A stretch of DNA of 64,000 nucleotides from Cryoendolithus antarcticus (Eukaryota; Ascomycota; Dothideomycetes; Cladosporiales; Cladosporiaceae): positions 248,001-312,000 of the forward strand of contig NAJO01000031.1 of NCBI GenBank assembly GCA_002077065.1, given 5' to 3'. Position numbers and translations under genes: made by a program. This document shows positions 21,803 to 33,435 of this stretch, piece after piece. Below the pieces are notes generated by a model. It was not told where the DNA came from. It worked only from the letters and a program-made list of their open reading frames with translations, and ran no database searches. Position 1 is the first letter of the stretch. Each line of letters starts with the position of its first letter.

Positions 21803-23555
21803 CTATGTAACGGCCTTCACTTCCGGACTGCCCATCTTCTCATCCTCCCCAGTCACCTCAGCCGTGGTGTCTTCCGCAGCTCTCAACACCAGCCCTGCCT
21901 CAATCGGCTCAGCATTCACAGCCGCCTGATCGTCCTTCGCATCCACGATTCGTCCCTTCTCCACATCCCCTGCAGCCTCTTTCGCAGCAGCAGCCCGTTC
22001 ATTAGTATTCAACCTCCTCAACGGATTTCTCTCCTCCACCATCGCCTTCCCATCCCCACTCCTCCGATCCTTCTTCAGCACACTCCACCCTCCACTCCAA
22101 CCGATCCATCCATCTTCCCACGGACCCCTGACAAGGCAGAGCAAGAGCGCGACGCCGATACTGCCCATGCTGAAGCTTCCGCTGGCAATCCAGCCGCCTC
22201 GAGCGTAGAGATGGGAGCCTACTGACGTGCCAGTGAGTTGTCCGCAGAAGACGGCGAGCATGAAAGCCGTGTTGACTCGATTTCGGCCTTTGGGCTCCAC
22301 GGCGTAGATTGCGCTGCGGTTCGCGATCTGCGCAGTCTGCAGTCCGAAGTCGCCCATGAAAGCTTGGATCACGGGGCCAGCTACCGTGAAGGTGCCGGTG
22401 TAAGTTCCCAAGGCAATGCCGATGCCACACCAGACCATGCCGAGGATGACGGAGAAGAGTGGCACGAAGCGGTCGATTACGTAGCGGGCGTAGAAGGGCG
22501 CGACGAGCATGGACAAAATGCCAATGAGCGCGAAGAGGCCAATGACGACGGGTGTGTAGTTGTATGGCTCGCCTGAGAGAAGGAAGGTGAGGACTGTCCA
22601 GAAATTCGTGAAGGTCAGAGACGTGAAGAAGCTGATCGCGCAGGCTTGCACGAGGATAGGGTGCTTCGTGAGCATGACCAGGATCGACCAGAGCATCTTC
22701 AAATAGTTCAGTCCGCCGGGGTTCGTAGACGGGTAGTCCGGCATGAAGAGGTACAAGAGGAACCAGATGGAGTACTGCAGCGCTACGGAGAGCCAGTAGA
22801 CGGCGCGCCAGGTGGTGTATTGGGTCATTATGCCGGAGAGGAGACGGGCTATGAGGATGCCGAGCATAAGGCCTGAAACTACTATGCTCAGAGCTGCGGC
22901 GCGGCGGTGTGGAGGTGCGAGGTCGCCCACAAGTGGCAGCATGAGCTGCGGCGTGACGGTCATGAAGCCGACTATGAATGTCAGACCGCTGAAGACACTC
23001 AGAGAAGAAGTGAGCGCGAGGCCGATGCTATGCGCAAAGATCAGCATTTCGTCCCAGACAGATTCGGCTTCCTCAGGGGTATACGCACGACACACTACTC
23101 GTCAAGAAAACCAACCAAAGCACAAAACCCCTCCTCTTCAACAAATCCCCCAACGGACACAACAAGAGTAACCCGACCGCGTACCCCGCCTGTGCCAGTG
23201 TCGGAATGATCGACACGTCCTCATAGTTAACGCCAAAGTCCCTAGCCAGAATGTTCAGGATCGGATGATTGTAGTACAGGTTTGCGACTGTGAAGGCGCC
23301 GGCGAAGCCGAAGAGGACGTTGAGCCATATTGAGAATTTTGGGGGCGAGGAGGGGTCCCAGCGGACGTGGGGCGGGGTGTATGTGAGGCGCGAGTAGAGG
23401 GCGAAGAAGCGAGTGAGGACGGTGGATGATGGGGGTGTTGACGGGCTTGCTGTGGTGGCATCTTCGTCTACGGGTAGAGATGCATTGGAGATGCTTGGGG
23501 AAGTCTTGTCCTCAGCTTCGTGCTTGAAGTCAGGGTTCGCTGGGGTGGAGGTCAT
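21803..23555 (-). CDS. Major facilitator superfamily transporter (2 exons)
   Basis: Exons are 23555-23089 and 23027-21803 with a GTGCGT donor, giving 563 aa. A cytosolic N-terminus of about 75 residues is followed by about twelve hydrophobic segments. The loop 2-3 motif reads LGDLLKRRGFVLW, matching the MFS GxLxDRxGRR signature. Further segments include FIVGFMTVTPQLMLPLVGDLA and LMLGILIARLLSG. The last 90 residues are hydrophilic and charged, ending in a cytosolic tail. The TPQLMLPLVGDLAP phrase is shared with bacterial-type drug or sugar efflux MFS proteins, but the substrate cannot be assigned. Confidence 0.85.
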
Positions 23556-24970
23556 GGCCAGGGTACCGGGTGCTGTCGCGCGATCGCCTGGAGAGGCTTG
23601 GAACTGGAAGATGCTGCTAATGTGACATTATACATGATTCTGACTACAGTACAGCCTACAGACCATTGAGCAATGCATACACCCGAGTCTGAACTCCACT
23701 CTTTAAACCGCCAGTCCGACATCATCGACCATTGCCGACTTCCGAATTGAGCCAGGGGCTTGATCGAAATGCTTATCCGCGGTATTTCCGTCCGCAATAG
23801 CCGCCCGTGGGCGACATTATTGTTGCGTCCATCACTTGCAACAACTCAGATGAACGATAACCACGATCTCTACTCCGTGGGCTTTCCAGATGCACCGCCG
23901 CGGCGAGTCTCATAGTCGCAGTGAACTGGGCCGACACCCTTCCAAGCGGGGACGCTGTCCTCTATCAGGAGAGCAGCGAGAACAGATACAATATCGTTGA
24001 CGTATACTGCAGAATCATTGTGACTTCTCGTCTTCTGGAAAGTGGAAGGGATCCATTCTACTGTCCCGATCTGCACGTCTCCGAGCATGGCGAAGGCTCT
24101 CGCGCTCTTGATGCAAAGCGATGAGAAGGGGATGTGTTATCCGAAACAGCCTCGTAGCTCCGATGTTTATATGCCGTGATGCTCGGCAGGCCGACAGGAG
24201 CACGCTCACATTCGCCAGCACTGGACCGCGACTGGCCAGGAGCTTAGCAAGGAGCTCAAGCAATTCTGGCAGCCTCGCAGGCAGAATATTCCTGCGCTAT
24301 CTCTCCGTAGTATCACGCCTGGTCGCACTTTCAGCGCCAACCGAAATGCTCAGAAGTCTGACTTGGGCATTCGTAAGGAGCACTGCAATGCGTCCTCAGT
24401 TGGCGACCAACTCGGAAGTGCGACCAGGAAATTAATTCGATCCCTGTCATCACCTCCAACACTGCCCTAGATCGCAGACTAGTTGGTGCTACTTTGCTGG
24501 ACAGTCGTTGACCTGTACCCATCATATGACCAATCAGCTCTCCAACTTCCCGACTGTTCGGGATGTAGCTTATACACGACCCTTCTGCGCTGGGACCCTC
24601 TTCCTGGCATATGCTCCCGCATATTCACCTTGCTGACCACTCACAGCGCGCTCCACTGGTCGAGCTAAACCACACCTGCAACTCAGAATCTACCCATCAA
24701 GACGGCATGAGGATACCGAGGACACGGTAGGTCAGCTTATATACAACTCAATTGCACACACGGCACGCCGTGCTCGCTCTTACATCTATCTACTATTACT
24801 TTCCTTTATTCGCAGGATTTCCTTGTCTCGCTATAATACACCGCGTCAAGAAAGAGTCACAAGCGGCCGCCATCCATCTCGAAGTACTTCGGCATCGACA
24901 GCAGCATACAAGAAGGTAGACCCGGTCCAAATCATCGATCGCACAGACCCGAAAAGCAGCCATCAGCATC
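23556..24970. other. Long intergenic region with a possible gene relic
   Basis: About 1.4 kb between divergent genes. On the minus strand, 24088-23870 is an open frame of 72 codons with protein-like composition (VYVNDIVSVLAALLIEDSVP), preceded in another frame by 24263-24015. No domain is recognised. TATA-like sequences lie near 24733 and 24830 before the BTB-like gene. Confidence 0.35.
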
Positions 24971-26632
24971 ATGTCAACCAGTGAAGATCAGCATGTCACC
25001 CACTCAATCTATCGGAGCCTTCTCTACCCGGCGAACCCATTCGGTGGACCCAATGCCCAACCATCAGTGCAACCAGACGTAACACTCATCTACCGCGAAA
25101 CCTCGGGGAACGATCAGACCCTTCCGTTACTATGGCGCAACGACATCTACAAGAACAGCACGCGGCTGGCAGCCCTCCTCAGACCTGCCTCCGAATCTGA
25201 TTACAACGAACTGAACTTAAGGCTGACACAGGTCACCCGCCTTACCGCCGTACCCTTGGTCCAATTCCTTCGTGGCGGTGTCTACGGCGTGAGGGAGACG
25301 ACGCTACTTGTCCTGCACGTCCAGATGTATAAGCTAGGCGAGGTATACAACATTGTTGGGCTGCGAGCCTATGCGCTTGAGCAGCTCGTGCTTGTACGTG
25401 AGGCGGAGGAGATCCTGGAGCGGCTTCCGCTGATCAAGGGACCGGCGCAGACTAGCACCGCACAGGCTGTTCCTCCTGTCAAGCCCGCGCCAAGAATGTC
25501 AAAGTTTGCACAATTCTTTGCGGAGCACTACGATGCAAACGGTCGACTGATCAAGCCGCTGTATGATTGTGTACGAGGAGCTGATGAGGAACCGAAGCAG
25601 GTTGGTCCCGCAAAGGACTCGCCGCAGATGCAGACAAAGCCACAGACTTGCAGTGCTTGTGCAGAGGGCCAAGACGAGGGCGTCAACCTGTTCGATCAGT
25701 GTGTGAAAGGAAACGAACGACCACCTCCCCTCCTTACAGGCCAGCCATGCCCTTCGCCGACCGGCGATCATCGAATGGCTCGTCTGAGAGAGGCCCTGCC
25801 GCCCTTGAACACCTCTGTGCTAAGTACTCACGAGCTGGACGCACGACTAGCGTGTATGCTCCACGCAAGCCCCCCATCCCGTCCGAAGCCGAACGTCGAG
25901 ACCAAGTCGGTACAGCCGCAGCGTCGCTCTCAAAGTCCGCCACATGGCAGCAATGCAGACAGGATGTCGCGTCTAACGCTCGATTTCCACTCCTACATTC
26001 CAATCAGCGTCTATGACCCTCCTGCGACTCCAGCACTCGTCGCTCCTCTGTAGCCCGATTATCGTGACGGCGAAAATTCAAACCAAGATCGTGTCGCTGA
26101 TTTGAGGCAGAGATCACCCCGCCTCGATACCTCGGTCCCAAGGACTGACGAGTACGAGCTCGACAAAGCCGCCTGCAAGACGCCAATTTGGGAGTGTGGG
26201 TCTGCAGATGAACATCTACTAGAGGGCCCAGGGAACACCACGTACTCGCCAGCATCTCCACCAGAAAACGCTGCGCCGGAGGAAGAACTTAACTGTCTTG
26301 ACGGCGACGGCTTAGGTCATCGTCGTATCGCTAATCTGAGGCAGACCTTACCAAGTCTCGATACTTCGGTGCCGAGGACTCAAGCGTACGTTACAGATGC
26401 GGCTGCCTGCAAAACGCCTATCTGGGAGTGCGAGACGGCAGATGAGCATTCACTGGAACAGCCTGGGTATGCCATACCCTCGCCAGCATCACCAGTGGAG
26501 GCAGCTATGGAGCACAGTCCTACAGAGAGCCTGGTCGCGGTTGGCATTGCTCACGTTACGCAAGCTGAACAGAGTGGTCTCACCATCTCTCCCGTAGGTA
26601 GTGAAGAATGGGAGATCATGGAAGCTGAGTAG
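24971..26632 (+). CDS. BTB/POZ-like protein with C-terminal repeats, interrupted by in-frame TAG
   Basis: The first open frame (24971-26053) encodes 360 aa. Residues 30-150 resemble a BTB/POZ fold: DVTLIYRETSGND, YKNSTRLAALLRPAS, VPLVQFLRGGVYGVRE, LLVLHVQMYKLGEVYNIVGL. A disordered, Pro-rich region follows. The same frame continues after a TAG at 26051-26053 to 26632 and contains two similar repeats of about 80 residues that share LDTSVPRT and ACKTPIWEC; a degenerate copy precedes the TAG (LREALPPLNTSV). Either the TAG is a nonsense mutation, or an intron ending CTCTGTAG (for example 26009-26053) removes it, or the stop is read through. BTB proteins often act as cullin-3 adaptors, but no such partner is shown here. 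Confidence 0.65.
26140..26500 (+). repeat. Two direct protein-level repeats
   Basis: Copies at about 26110-26260 and 26335-26490 share the phrases LDTSVPRT, ACKTPIWEC, ADEH and SPASP in the same order. They are diverged at DNA level, so the duplication is not recent. Confidence 0.7.
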
Positions 26633-27164
26633 TATTTGGCGACCTCCCAGGGAGACCACTTAGGCCTGTCAAGGAGTGCATCGGAGACCTCTGTGCTACG
26701 ACTGACTGACTTGCAAGAATTACAGGCAGATTGACCTCCAGGAGGGAGGCAAAGAGACGAATGCATGCCACGTAGAGAGGTAGACTGATGCGAGTGTGTG
26801 ATGTGCAAAGCATAATAGATGGAGCTCTTTCTGTAGATCCGACGAAGCGGAGAGTTGCTGGCAAGTCTCAGTATCCAATCTTCTCAGCTCGTCTACTGTC
26901 ACTCGCTACTCCATGTGAATCATACTCATCATTGTCGTCGAGGATGTGCCTTGAGATGCAGCTTCCGGTTTACTGACCATCGTCCGCGCGGAACCATCCC
27001 GCCCTATGACCTGCGAAGCGCATCCTCTACTTCACTTCTTGTCCCCATCACCAACGATGGCTTTGCGACATCTCGTGCATAGAGGTCCGCCAGGTCCACC
27101 GGCGACCATCATTCATCTCATCCACCCTCCCTGACCCTCCCCATACCATGCTGCGACCGCAGCC
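26633..27164. other. Intergenic region upstream of TFB2
   Basis: About 530 bp between tandem plus-strand genes. Short open frames show no domain. CT-rich sequence precedes the TFB2 start, as is common in fungal promoters. Confidence 0.4.
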
Positions 27165-28622
27165 ATGTCCTCCCACCGTGCCCTCGACTACCTGGAATCA
27201 CTCCCAGGCACCACATTCACTCGACTCTATGCTCAACCCTCAACAGCGTTGGCGGTATTCCGTCGGATGCTACCTCACCTGGCAAAGACGATAGTGATGG
27301 CTATGCTGTACATGCCCGGACCCTTTGCCGTGGCAGATCTGGAGACATGGGTGAAGCCTGATGTGGAGAGCGTGAAAGCACGAGATCAGGCGATCAGTGT
27401 GCTGCAGAGGCTGCGCATCATGTTCGATGATCGAGGTGATGGGAGGAAAGCCGCCGGACTGGCATATGTGCTCGCGCCGCAGTTCGCTCAGGCGCTACGA
27501 AGAGCACTCACTGGTGGAGGGGAGCATGGCAGTTTTGGTGTTCCTGCGACAGTACGACCCCAGGACGCACACGAAAAAGTCAGCATATTATTCCTCGACA
27601 CTCTTGCCCGCCGGCAATGGGAAGCAATCCTCTACTTCGTCGTCGGCAGCGCGAGCGCCTCTCTCGTCGGCGAAGTCCCCGTAAGCGAAGGCACCAAAGC
27701 GCTGCTCGAGCGCGGCGGCTTCGTCTCCCGCCACGGCAAACGCATAGCAATCACAAAACAAGGCTTTGAATTTGTTCTGCAAGAGATCAACGCCCAGATC
27801 TGGACCTTCCTCATAGTCTACCTCGAAATGGCACCCCAACTCCAAATGGATCCCATAGAAGTGCTCGCCTTCCTCTTCACCCTCGGCTCTCTCGAACTGG
27901 GAACGCCCTACAGCACCGCAACGTTGACATCGACCCAGCACCAAATGCTTGAAGACCTCTCCGACTTCGGCCTAATCCACCGCCCCCCTCACACTCCCTC
28001 TCTCTACTACCCAACCCGCCTCGCCACGACCCTGACCTCCGACGCTTCCGCCCTGCCAAACTCCTCTCTCTCCCCCCAAGCCACAGCCACCACCCAGCCC
28101 ACGCCAGGAACTTCAGATAAAGGCTACATAATCCTCGAAACCAACTACCGCCTCTACGCCTACACCTCCTCCCCACTCCTCATCTCCATCCTGAGCCTTT
28201 TCGCCAAACTCAAAACCCGCTATCCAAACCTCACAACCGCCAAACTCACCCAAAGCAGCATAAAATCCGCCATCCAATCCGGTATCACCGCAGATCAAAT
28301 AATCCTCTACCTCACAACGCACTCCCACCCCGTAATCCGCAACCAGACTCCAATCTTGCCGCCTACGGTCGTAGATCAGATCCGCCTCTGGCAGCTGCAG
28401 GACGAGAGGATGAAGAGCTCAGAGGGTTTCTTGATCAAGGATTTGGGGAGTGAGGGTGATTTCGAGGCGGCTGTGAGGTATGCGGAGGCGTTGGGGGTGT
28501 TGAAGAAGGTGTTTCGGGGGAAGGGGTGGTTTTTTGTTAGCCGAATGGAGCAGATGGGACGGTATTTCAAGGGCGTTGCGGCGAGGAGGAAGGCGGAACG
28601 GGAGGGTACTGGGGCCGTTTGA
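27165..28622 (+). CDS. TFB2: TFIIH core subunit TFB2 (p52)
   Basis: A single exon of 485 aa. The N-terminus ALDYLESLPGTTFTRLYAQP is the typical TFB2 start. Further landmarks are FRRMLPHLAKTIVMAMLYM, RRQWEAILYFVVG, FEFVLQEINAQIWTFLIVYL and the C-terminal FEAAVRYAEALGVLKKVFR with the clutch domain that binds Tfb5. TFB2 anchors the XPB/Ssl2 ATPase in TFIIH, which opens promoter DNA and damaged DNA in nucleotide excision repair. Length and order match fungal orthologues. A Ser/Thr/Pro-rich loop near residues 290-320 is variable in the family. Confidence 0.93.
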   Translation: MSSHRALDYLESLPGTTFTRLYAQPSTALAVFRRMLPHLAKTIVMAMLYMPGPFAVADLETWVKPDVESVKARDQAISVLQRLRIMFDDRGDGRKAAGLAYVLAPQFAQALRRALTGGGEHGSFGVPATVRPQDAHEKVSILFLDTLARRQWEAILYFVVGSASASLVGEVPVSEGTKALLERGGFVSRHGKRIAITKQGFEFVLQEINAQIWTFLIVYLEMAPQLQMDPIEVLAFLFTLGSLELGTPYSTATLTSTQHQMLEDLSDFGLIHRPPHTPSLYYPTRLATTLTSDASALPNSSLSPQATATTQPTPGTSDKGYIILETNYRLYAYTSSPLLISILSLFAKLKTRYPNLTTAKLTQSSIKSAIQSGITADQIILYLTTHSHPVIRNQTPILPPTVVDQIRLWQLQDERMKSSEGFLIKDLGSEGDFEAAVRYAEALGVLKKVFRGKGWFFVSRMEQMGRYFKGVAARRKAEREGTGAV

Positions 28623-28828
28623 GGAGCTGTGGCGGCGTGAGAACGTGAAACGACCTGACAGAGGACAGCATAGACTTGGATCTTTGTTGTACATCAGACA
28701 TTACGTATCTCCCGTGTTTCGTTCGAGCCTCCCTTTCTTACAGTCATACATCATACATCATACATCATTCAAAGCGCGAGTCATACCGCTCTTGCCAGTG
28801 TGGTAGGCGCGACAGCGGCGCCGACGAC

Positions 28829-30625
28829 TCAGCCCGGACTCTCTCTCTTCTCGCTTCTACCCAACACCCGATCAAAGAAGCTTACCTTCCTTGTTCTCTC
28901 CTTGGCAGCGCTTTCCTTCGCCTCCGGCCCATCACTTCCTTCGCCAACCTTCCCAAAGCTCCTCCCGAAGCTTCTCATACCTTTGGACCCAAGCAACGGC
29001 TCGCTCTTCTTCCTCGCATGCATCGCAGCCTTGCCAGCCGCTACCGTACCACCAGTGCCACTGGCGGCAGTTGAGTCCCGCCTGATCGCCCTACTGAGCT
29101 CCGGTAAATTTTGCACAGCCGCATACTGCATCTGAAAGTTGACGAAGCTGTCTCTCGCCTCATCAGTGACGCAGTGCGTATGCAAGGTCTCGAGAGCTTT
29201 GCGCATCCGGGCTGTGACAGCAGCGGGAGTGTGCAGCTTGTCGGTCTCAGTCTTGGGTGGCGTGGGCAATACGTTGGATGTCGTGCGGCTGTGCGATGGC
29301 AAAAGCGTAGCAGCGAGGTCGTCATTGCGGTAGCGGTCGAGGAGAGAAGACATGCGGCCAGCCCAGTAGGCCGTGGGCTCGGCATCGGTGACATGGTAGG
29401 CTGACAGGGCCTGTGGTGGAGATGAGAGAGTGTTGAGCAAGCTGGTGGTTGAGGGCTGGCGGACGTGAGAGAAGGAGCCGACGCTACTGCGGAGGCTGGT
29501 GAGATTGTTCGTGCTCAGAGACGAGGCGATTGGAGGTGGGGTGGGCGCTCCACGTGCAGACATGAGTCGAGTTTCGCAAATCTCGTGGCGGTGGGTCGAT
29601 GCCGTGCGGCTTGGCAGGATCGAGGAGGTTCGGACTGGGTAGACATTGGTGGTTTTGGTCAGGACAGGCTGCGAGTTCCAGCGTTGTGCTAGGGATGGCC
29701 GAGCGAAAGAGGCACCCAGTGGGAGGCGAGACTTGTTGGAGTGATGGGCTGGGCTGGTATGGTGGGCTGGAGCCTGCATGGCCTGCACAGACGTGGCATT
29801 CTCGTTCGTGGTGTGCCGTGACAGTGGCAGGGATCCGGAGAAGCTAGGATGACGAGGCAGCGCAGTCAAGGTGTCCGACTCCCAGTCGTGGTCTTCGATG
29901 TACGAGCCAGGTGGCAGCGAGAAATTTGACTTTGGCTCATCGAAAGAAGAGGCATTCAGTGCCGGTCTAGTCGGACTGATGGCAACGTTCTCCTTGAACG
30001 CGGTACAGCGGCTGACTTGGTCGGCATGCATCGACAACAACGGCATCGTATCAGATCTCTTCATCCTGACACGCATGTTCTGGCCACGTGACATAGCGGT
30101 TGGCAGTCTACCTGAGATGTGTCTGCGAGTCGATGCAGGTGGAGTCGGTAGACGGGTATCGGGTATGAGACCAGAAGTTGTTCGACTGTGCGAGAGCGAG
30201 GGGGTGCGAGGGGACGCTTTCTTGCCACGACTAGGTAAAGGCAGTGCGCTGAAAGTACGGCTACGTGGCATGCCCCCGATCGGGTCATCAGGCAGACAGA
30301 TGTAGCTGCTGCGGCGAAGATAGCTGGCCTGGCTGGGAGGTAGTGCAGTCTCGATCAGCGGGGACAGGTCGGAGGGGTTCTGCTGCGAAGAGCCGGACGG
30401 CTTAAGCGAGTTCGAGGGCGTCAAAGTCGTGGCTGACGTGGAAGTCTGCAAGGAGACATCGCTGGAGCTTGAAGCGTGGCTGATGTCGCTGGCGTTGTTG
30501 GAACGGCGGCGGTGGAATGGGTTGAGGGCGTGAAGGGAGGCGATCGAGCTCAGCCGTTTCATCGAGCTCCGCCGCGAGTCTGTAGGCGGCGGGACGTCGC
30601 TCGACTGGGACTTGCGTGAAGGCAT
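28829..30625 (-). CDS. Large Ser/Thr/Pro-rich fungal protein of unknown function
   Basis: One exon, 598 aa. Residues 1-400 are low complexity, dominated by Ser, Thr, Pro and Arg, with several RRxS-type kinase sites (RRSSMKRLSS). A more ordered region begins near residue 410: EPTAYWAGRMSSLLDRYRND and DEARDSFVNFQMQYAAVQN, predicted helical. The tail is basic and ends KVSFFDRVLGRSEKRE. No signal peptide, membrane segment or known domain is seen. The YWAGR block with a basic tail is shared with uncharacterised ascomycete proteins, from memory. A phosphorylated, scaffold-like protein is only a guess. Confidence 0.7.
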   Translation of the reverse strand: MPSRKSQSSDVPPPTDSRRSSMKRLSSIASLHALNPFHRRRSNNASDISHASSSSDVSLQTSTSATTLTPSNSLKPSGSSQQNPSDLSPLIETALPPSQASYLRRSSYICLPDDPIGGMPRSRTFSALPLPSRGKKASPRTPSLSHSRTTSGLIPDTRLPTPPASTRRHISGRLPTAMSRGQNMRVRMKRSDTMPLLSMHADQVSRCTAFKENVAISPTRPALNASSFDEPKSNFSLPPGSYIEDHDWESDTLTALPRHPSFSGSLPLSRHTTNENATSVQAMQAPAHHTSPAHHSNKSRLPLGASFARPSLAQRWNSQPVLTKTTNVYPVRTSSILPSRTASTHRHEICETRLMSARGAPTPPPIASSLSTNNLTSLRSSVGSFSHVRQPSTTSLLNTLSSPPQALSAYHVTDAEPTAYWAGRMSSLLDRYRNDDLAATLLPSHSRTTSNVLPTPPKTETDKLHTPAAVTARMRKALETLHTHCVTDEARDSFVNFQMQYAAVQNLPELSRAIRRDSTAASGTGGTVAAGKAAMHARKKSEPLLGSKGMRSFGRSFGKVGEGSDGPEAKESAAKERTRKVSFFDRVLGRSEKRESPG

Positions 30626-31180
30626 CGTAAAGTGAAGCCGTAACGACGAGGTGAGATGTGAAGAGATGAGACAGCTGACTTACGGGGTGAAGGGGAGGTC
30701 TATCTAGAGGACACACGTTGGGCGTGCAGGCGCAATGCCGCTGACCATAGTTGCCAACGTGGTGTGGTGGCAATGGGAAGGAACGCCAGACTTCGACTCG
30801 TACTTGCCTCTGACAACGCATTCGCTGCTTCATCTCGAGTACAAGGAGATCTCAAATCGACACCTCGACGGCGGGAAAAGTTATGGAACCCAGGTGACAC
30901 GCCTACCGGCGTGGTCTACACTTCGATGGCATCAATCATACCCTCATGCTTTACTGCGACGTTTGTCAGGATTCCGCGTTGGCAAGTCCATGAGTGCGGA
31001 TGACACGCCTGTTGAAACGTGATTGTGTCGGTGAAGGAATGATGAAGAGCGTGCGGTGAACGCATTCCTCCCGTCTCTCACGTGCTGACTCATCACGCTT
31101 AAGCAAAATCACTTTGCAACCCAACATTACCTTGTGAACACTTAAACATTACCGAAATGTAGCACACCCTGACCGCCAGC
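30626..31180. other. Divergent intergenic region before the alkyltransferase-like gene
   Basis: About 550 bp. CACGTG at 31079-31084 is directly followed by TGACTCA at 31086-31092. No gene is evident. Confidence 0.45.
31079..31092. promoter_or_regulatory. Adjacent CACGTG and TGACTCA motifs
   Basis: An E-box palindrome is followed after one base by the Gcn4/CPC1-type site TGACTCA, about 90 bp before the ATG of the alkyltransferase-like gene. The pairing could give bHLH and bZIP control. Only the motifs are seen; binding is inference. Confidence 0.4.
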
Positions 31181-31699
31181 ATGCCTCAAACCGAAGAAGC
31201 CGCAGCCTGGTTCGCGGCCGTCTACCAAGCCGTACAAGAAATACCTCATGGTCGAGTCACGTCTTACGGGCACATTGCTCTACTGCTAGGCTTTCGTTAG
31301 TCACCGCTAGTCATATGCCCATGGAAATTGTTGCTGATGTGGAAGAACAGCCGAGCGACCACGTCAAGTAGGCGTCTGCCTAAAGCATCTGCCCTCCGCC
31401 GCCGACCAGCCAAGTGCGAGGTATAATAGCGATACTGTGCCGTGGCAGAGGGTCATCAATGCTAAGGGAGCGATCAGTCCGAGGTCTGAATTGCAGCTCC
31501 TCAGATCGGACCGCCTTGGAATGCTGACAATAGCAGGGGAGCAAACGGTGCCGCGAATCAGGAGACCGTGCTCGGGCAAGAAGGCGTAGCAATTGGTCGA
31601 GGCAGCCTGGGCGAGCGCACCGTCGACTTCGAGACATACGGCTGGTTCCCGAGTCGGCTGCCCAGTCGCGAGGGCGAGGATGAGAGTGACAGTGAATGA
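31181..31699 (+). CDS. Alkyltransferase-like DNA-repair protein, Atl1 type (3 exons)
   Basis: Exons are 31181-31295, 31351-31483 and 31537-31699, giving 136 aa. The MGMT fold is recognisable: VYQAVQEIPHGRVTSYGHIA, then RPRQVGVCLKHLPS. The alkyl-acceptor site, PCHRV in true methyltransferases, reads PWQRVIN. This Trp-for-Cys change defines alkyltransferase-like proteins, which bind O6-alkylguanine and flag it for nucleotide excision repair without removing the group. The C-terminal EGVAIGRGSLGERTVDFETY and YGWFP fit fungal Atl1. An acidic tail EGEDESDSE ends the protein. Introns were placed by joining conserved blocks; the second uses a weaker GTCTGA donor. It converges on PRMT1. Confidence 0.85.
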
Positions 31700-31925
31700 A
31701 ACGTCCGCTTTCGCTCCCACTTTGCTGTTGCACTCAGGCTGCAGCACTGTTTGTGGACTTCCAAGTCCATGCTTCAGAACGCCTCGTCAGCGAAGCCAAC
31801 CGGCTGCGACGCACCTGCGGTAGCACCATATGCACGCTATGCACAATGTCCGTATGCTCTACAGTCCATCGAACGCCTTCAACGCCACGCTCTGAACAAT
31901 GTCCCCACAGCTGCAAAGTCCAAGC

Positions 31926-33161
<1,236 letters not shown>

Positions 33162-33435
33162 GACTGTGGTGAGTGTCTATTGTGTAGTGAACAAGGCTGC
33201 GCTGGGAATGATGTATATGAGTTACGGGATGCAAAGTTCCAAAGAAGCCCTCTAACTTTCTGAACTTCTTCTCACTAACGCTAACCCAAAGTAGTATGGA
33301 CCCTAACCCTTCACCTGCATCATCAATGGGTCTGGCATCGGAATATTTGTAGCCAAATTGTAGGCAGCATCACATATTGAGCCAATGCCGCAATAACAAT
33401 CAGCAGACCTCTCGCCCTCAGTCCTTACAGCAGTC

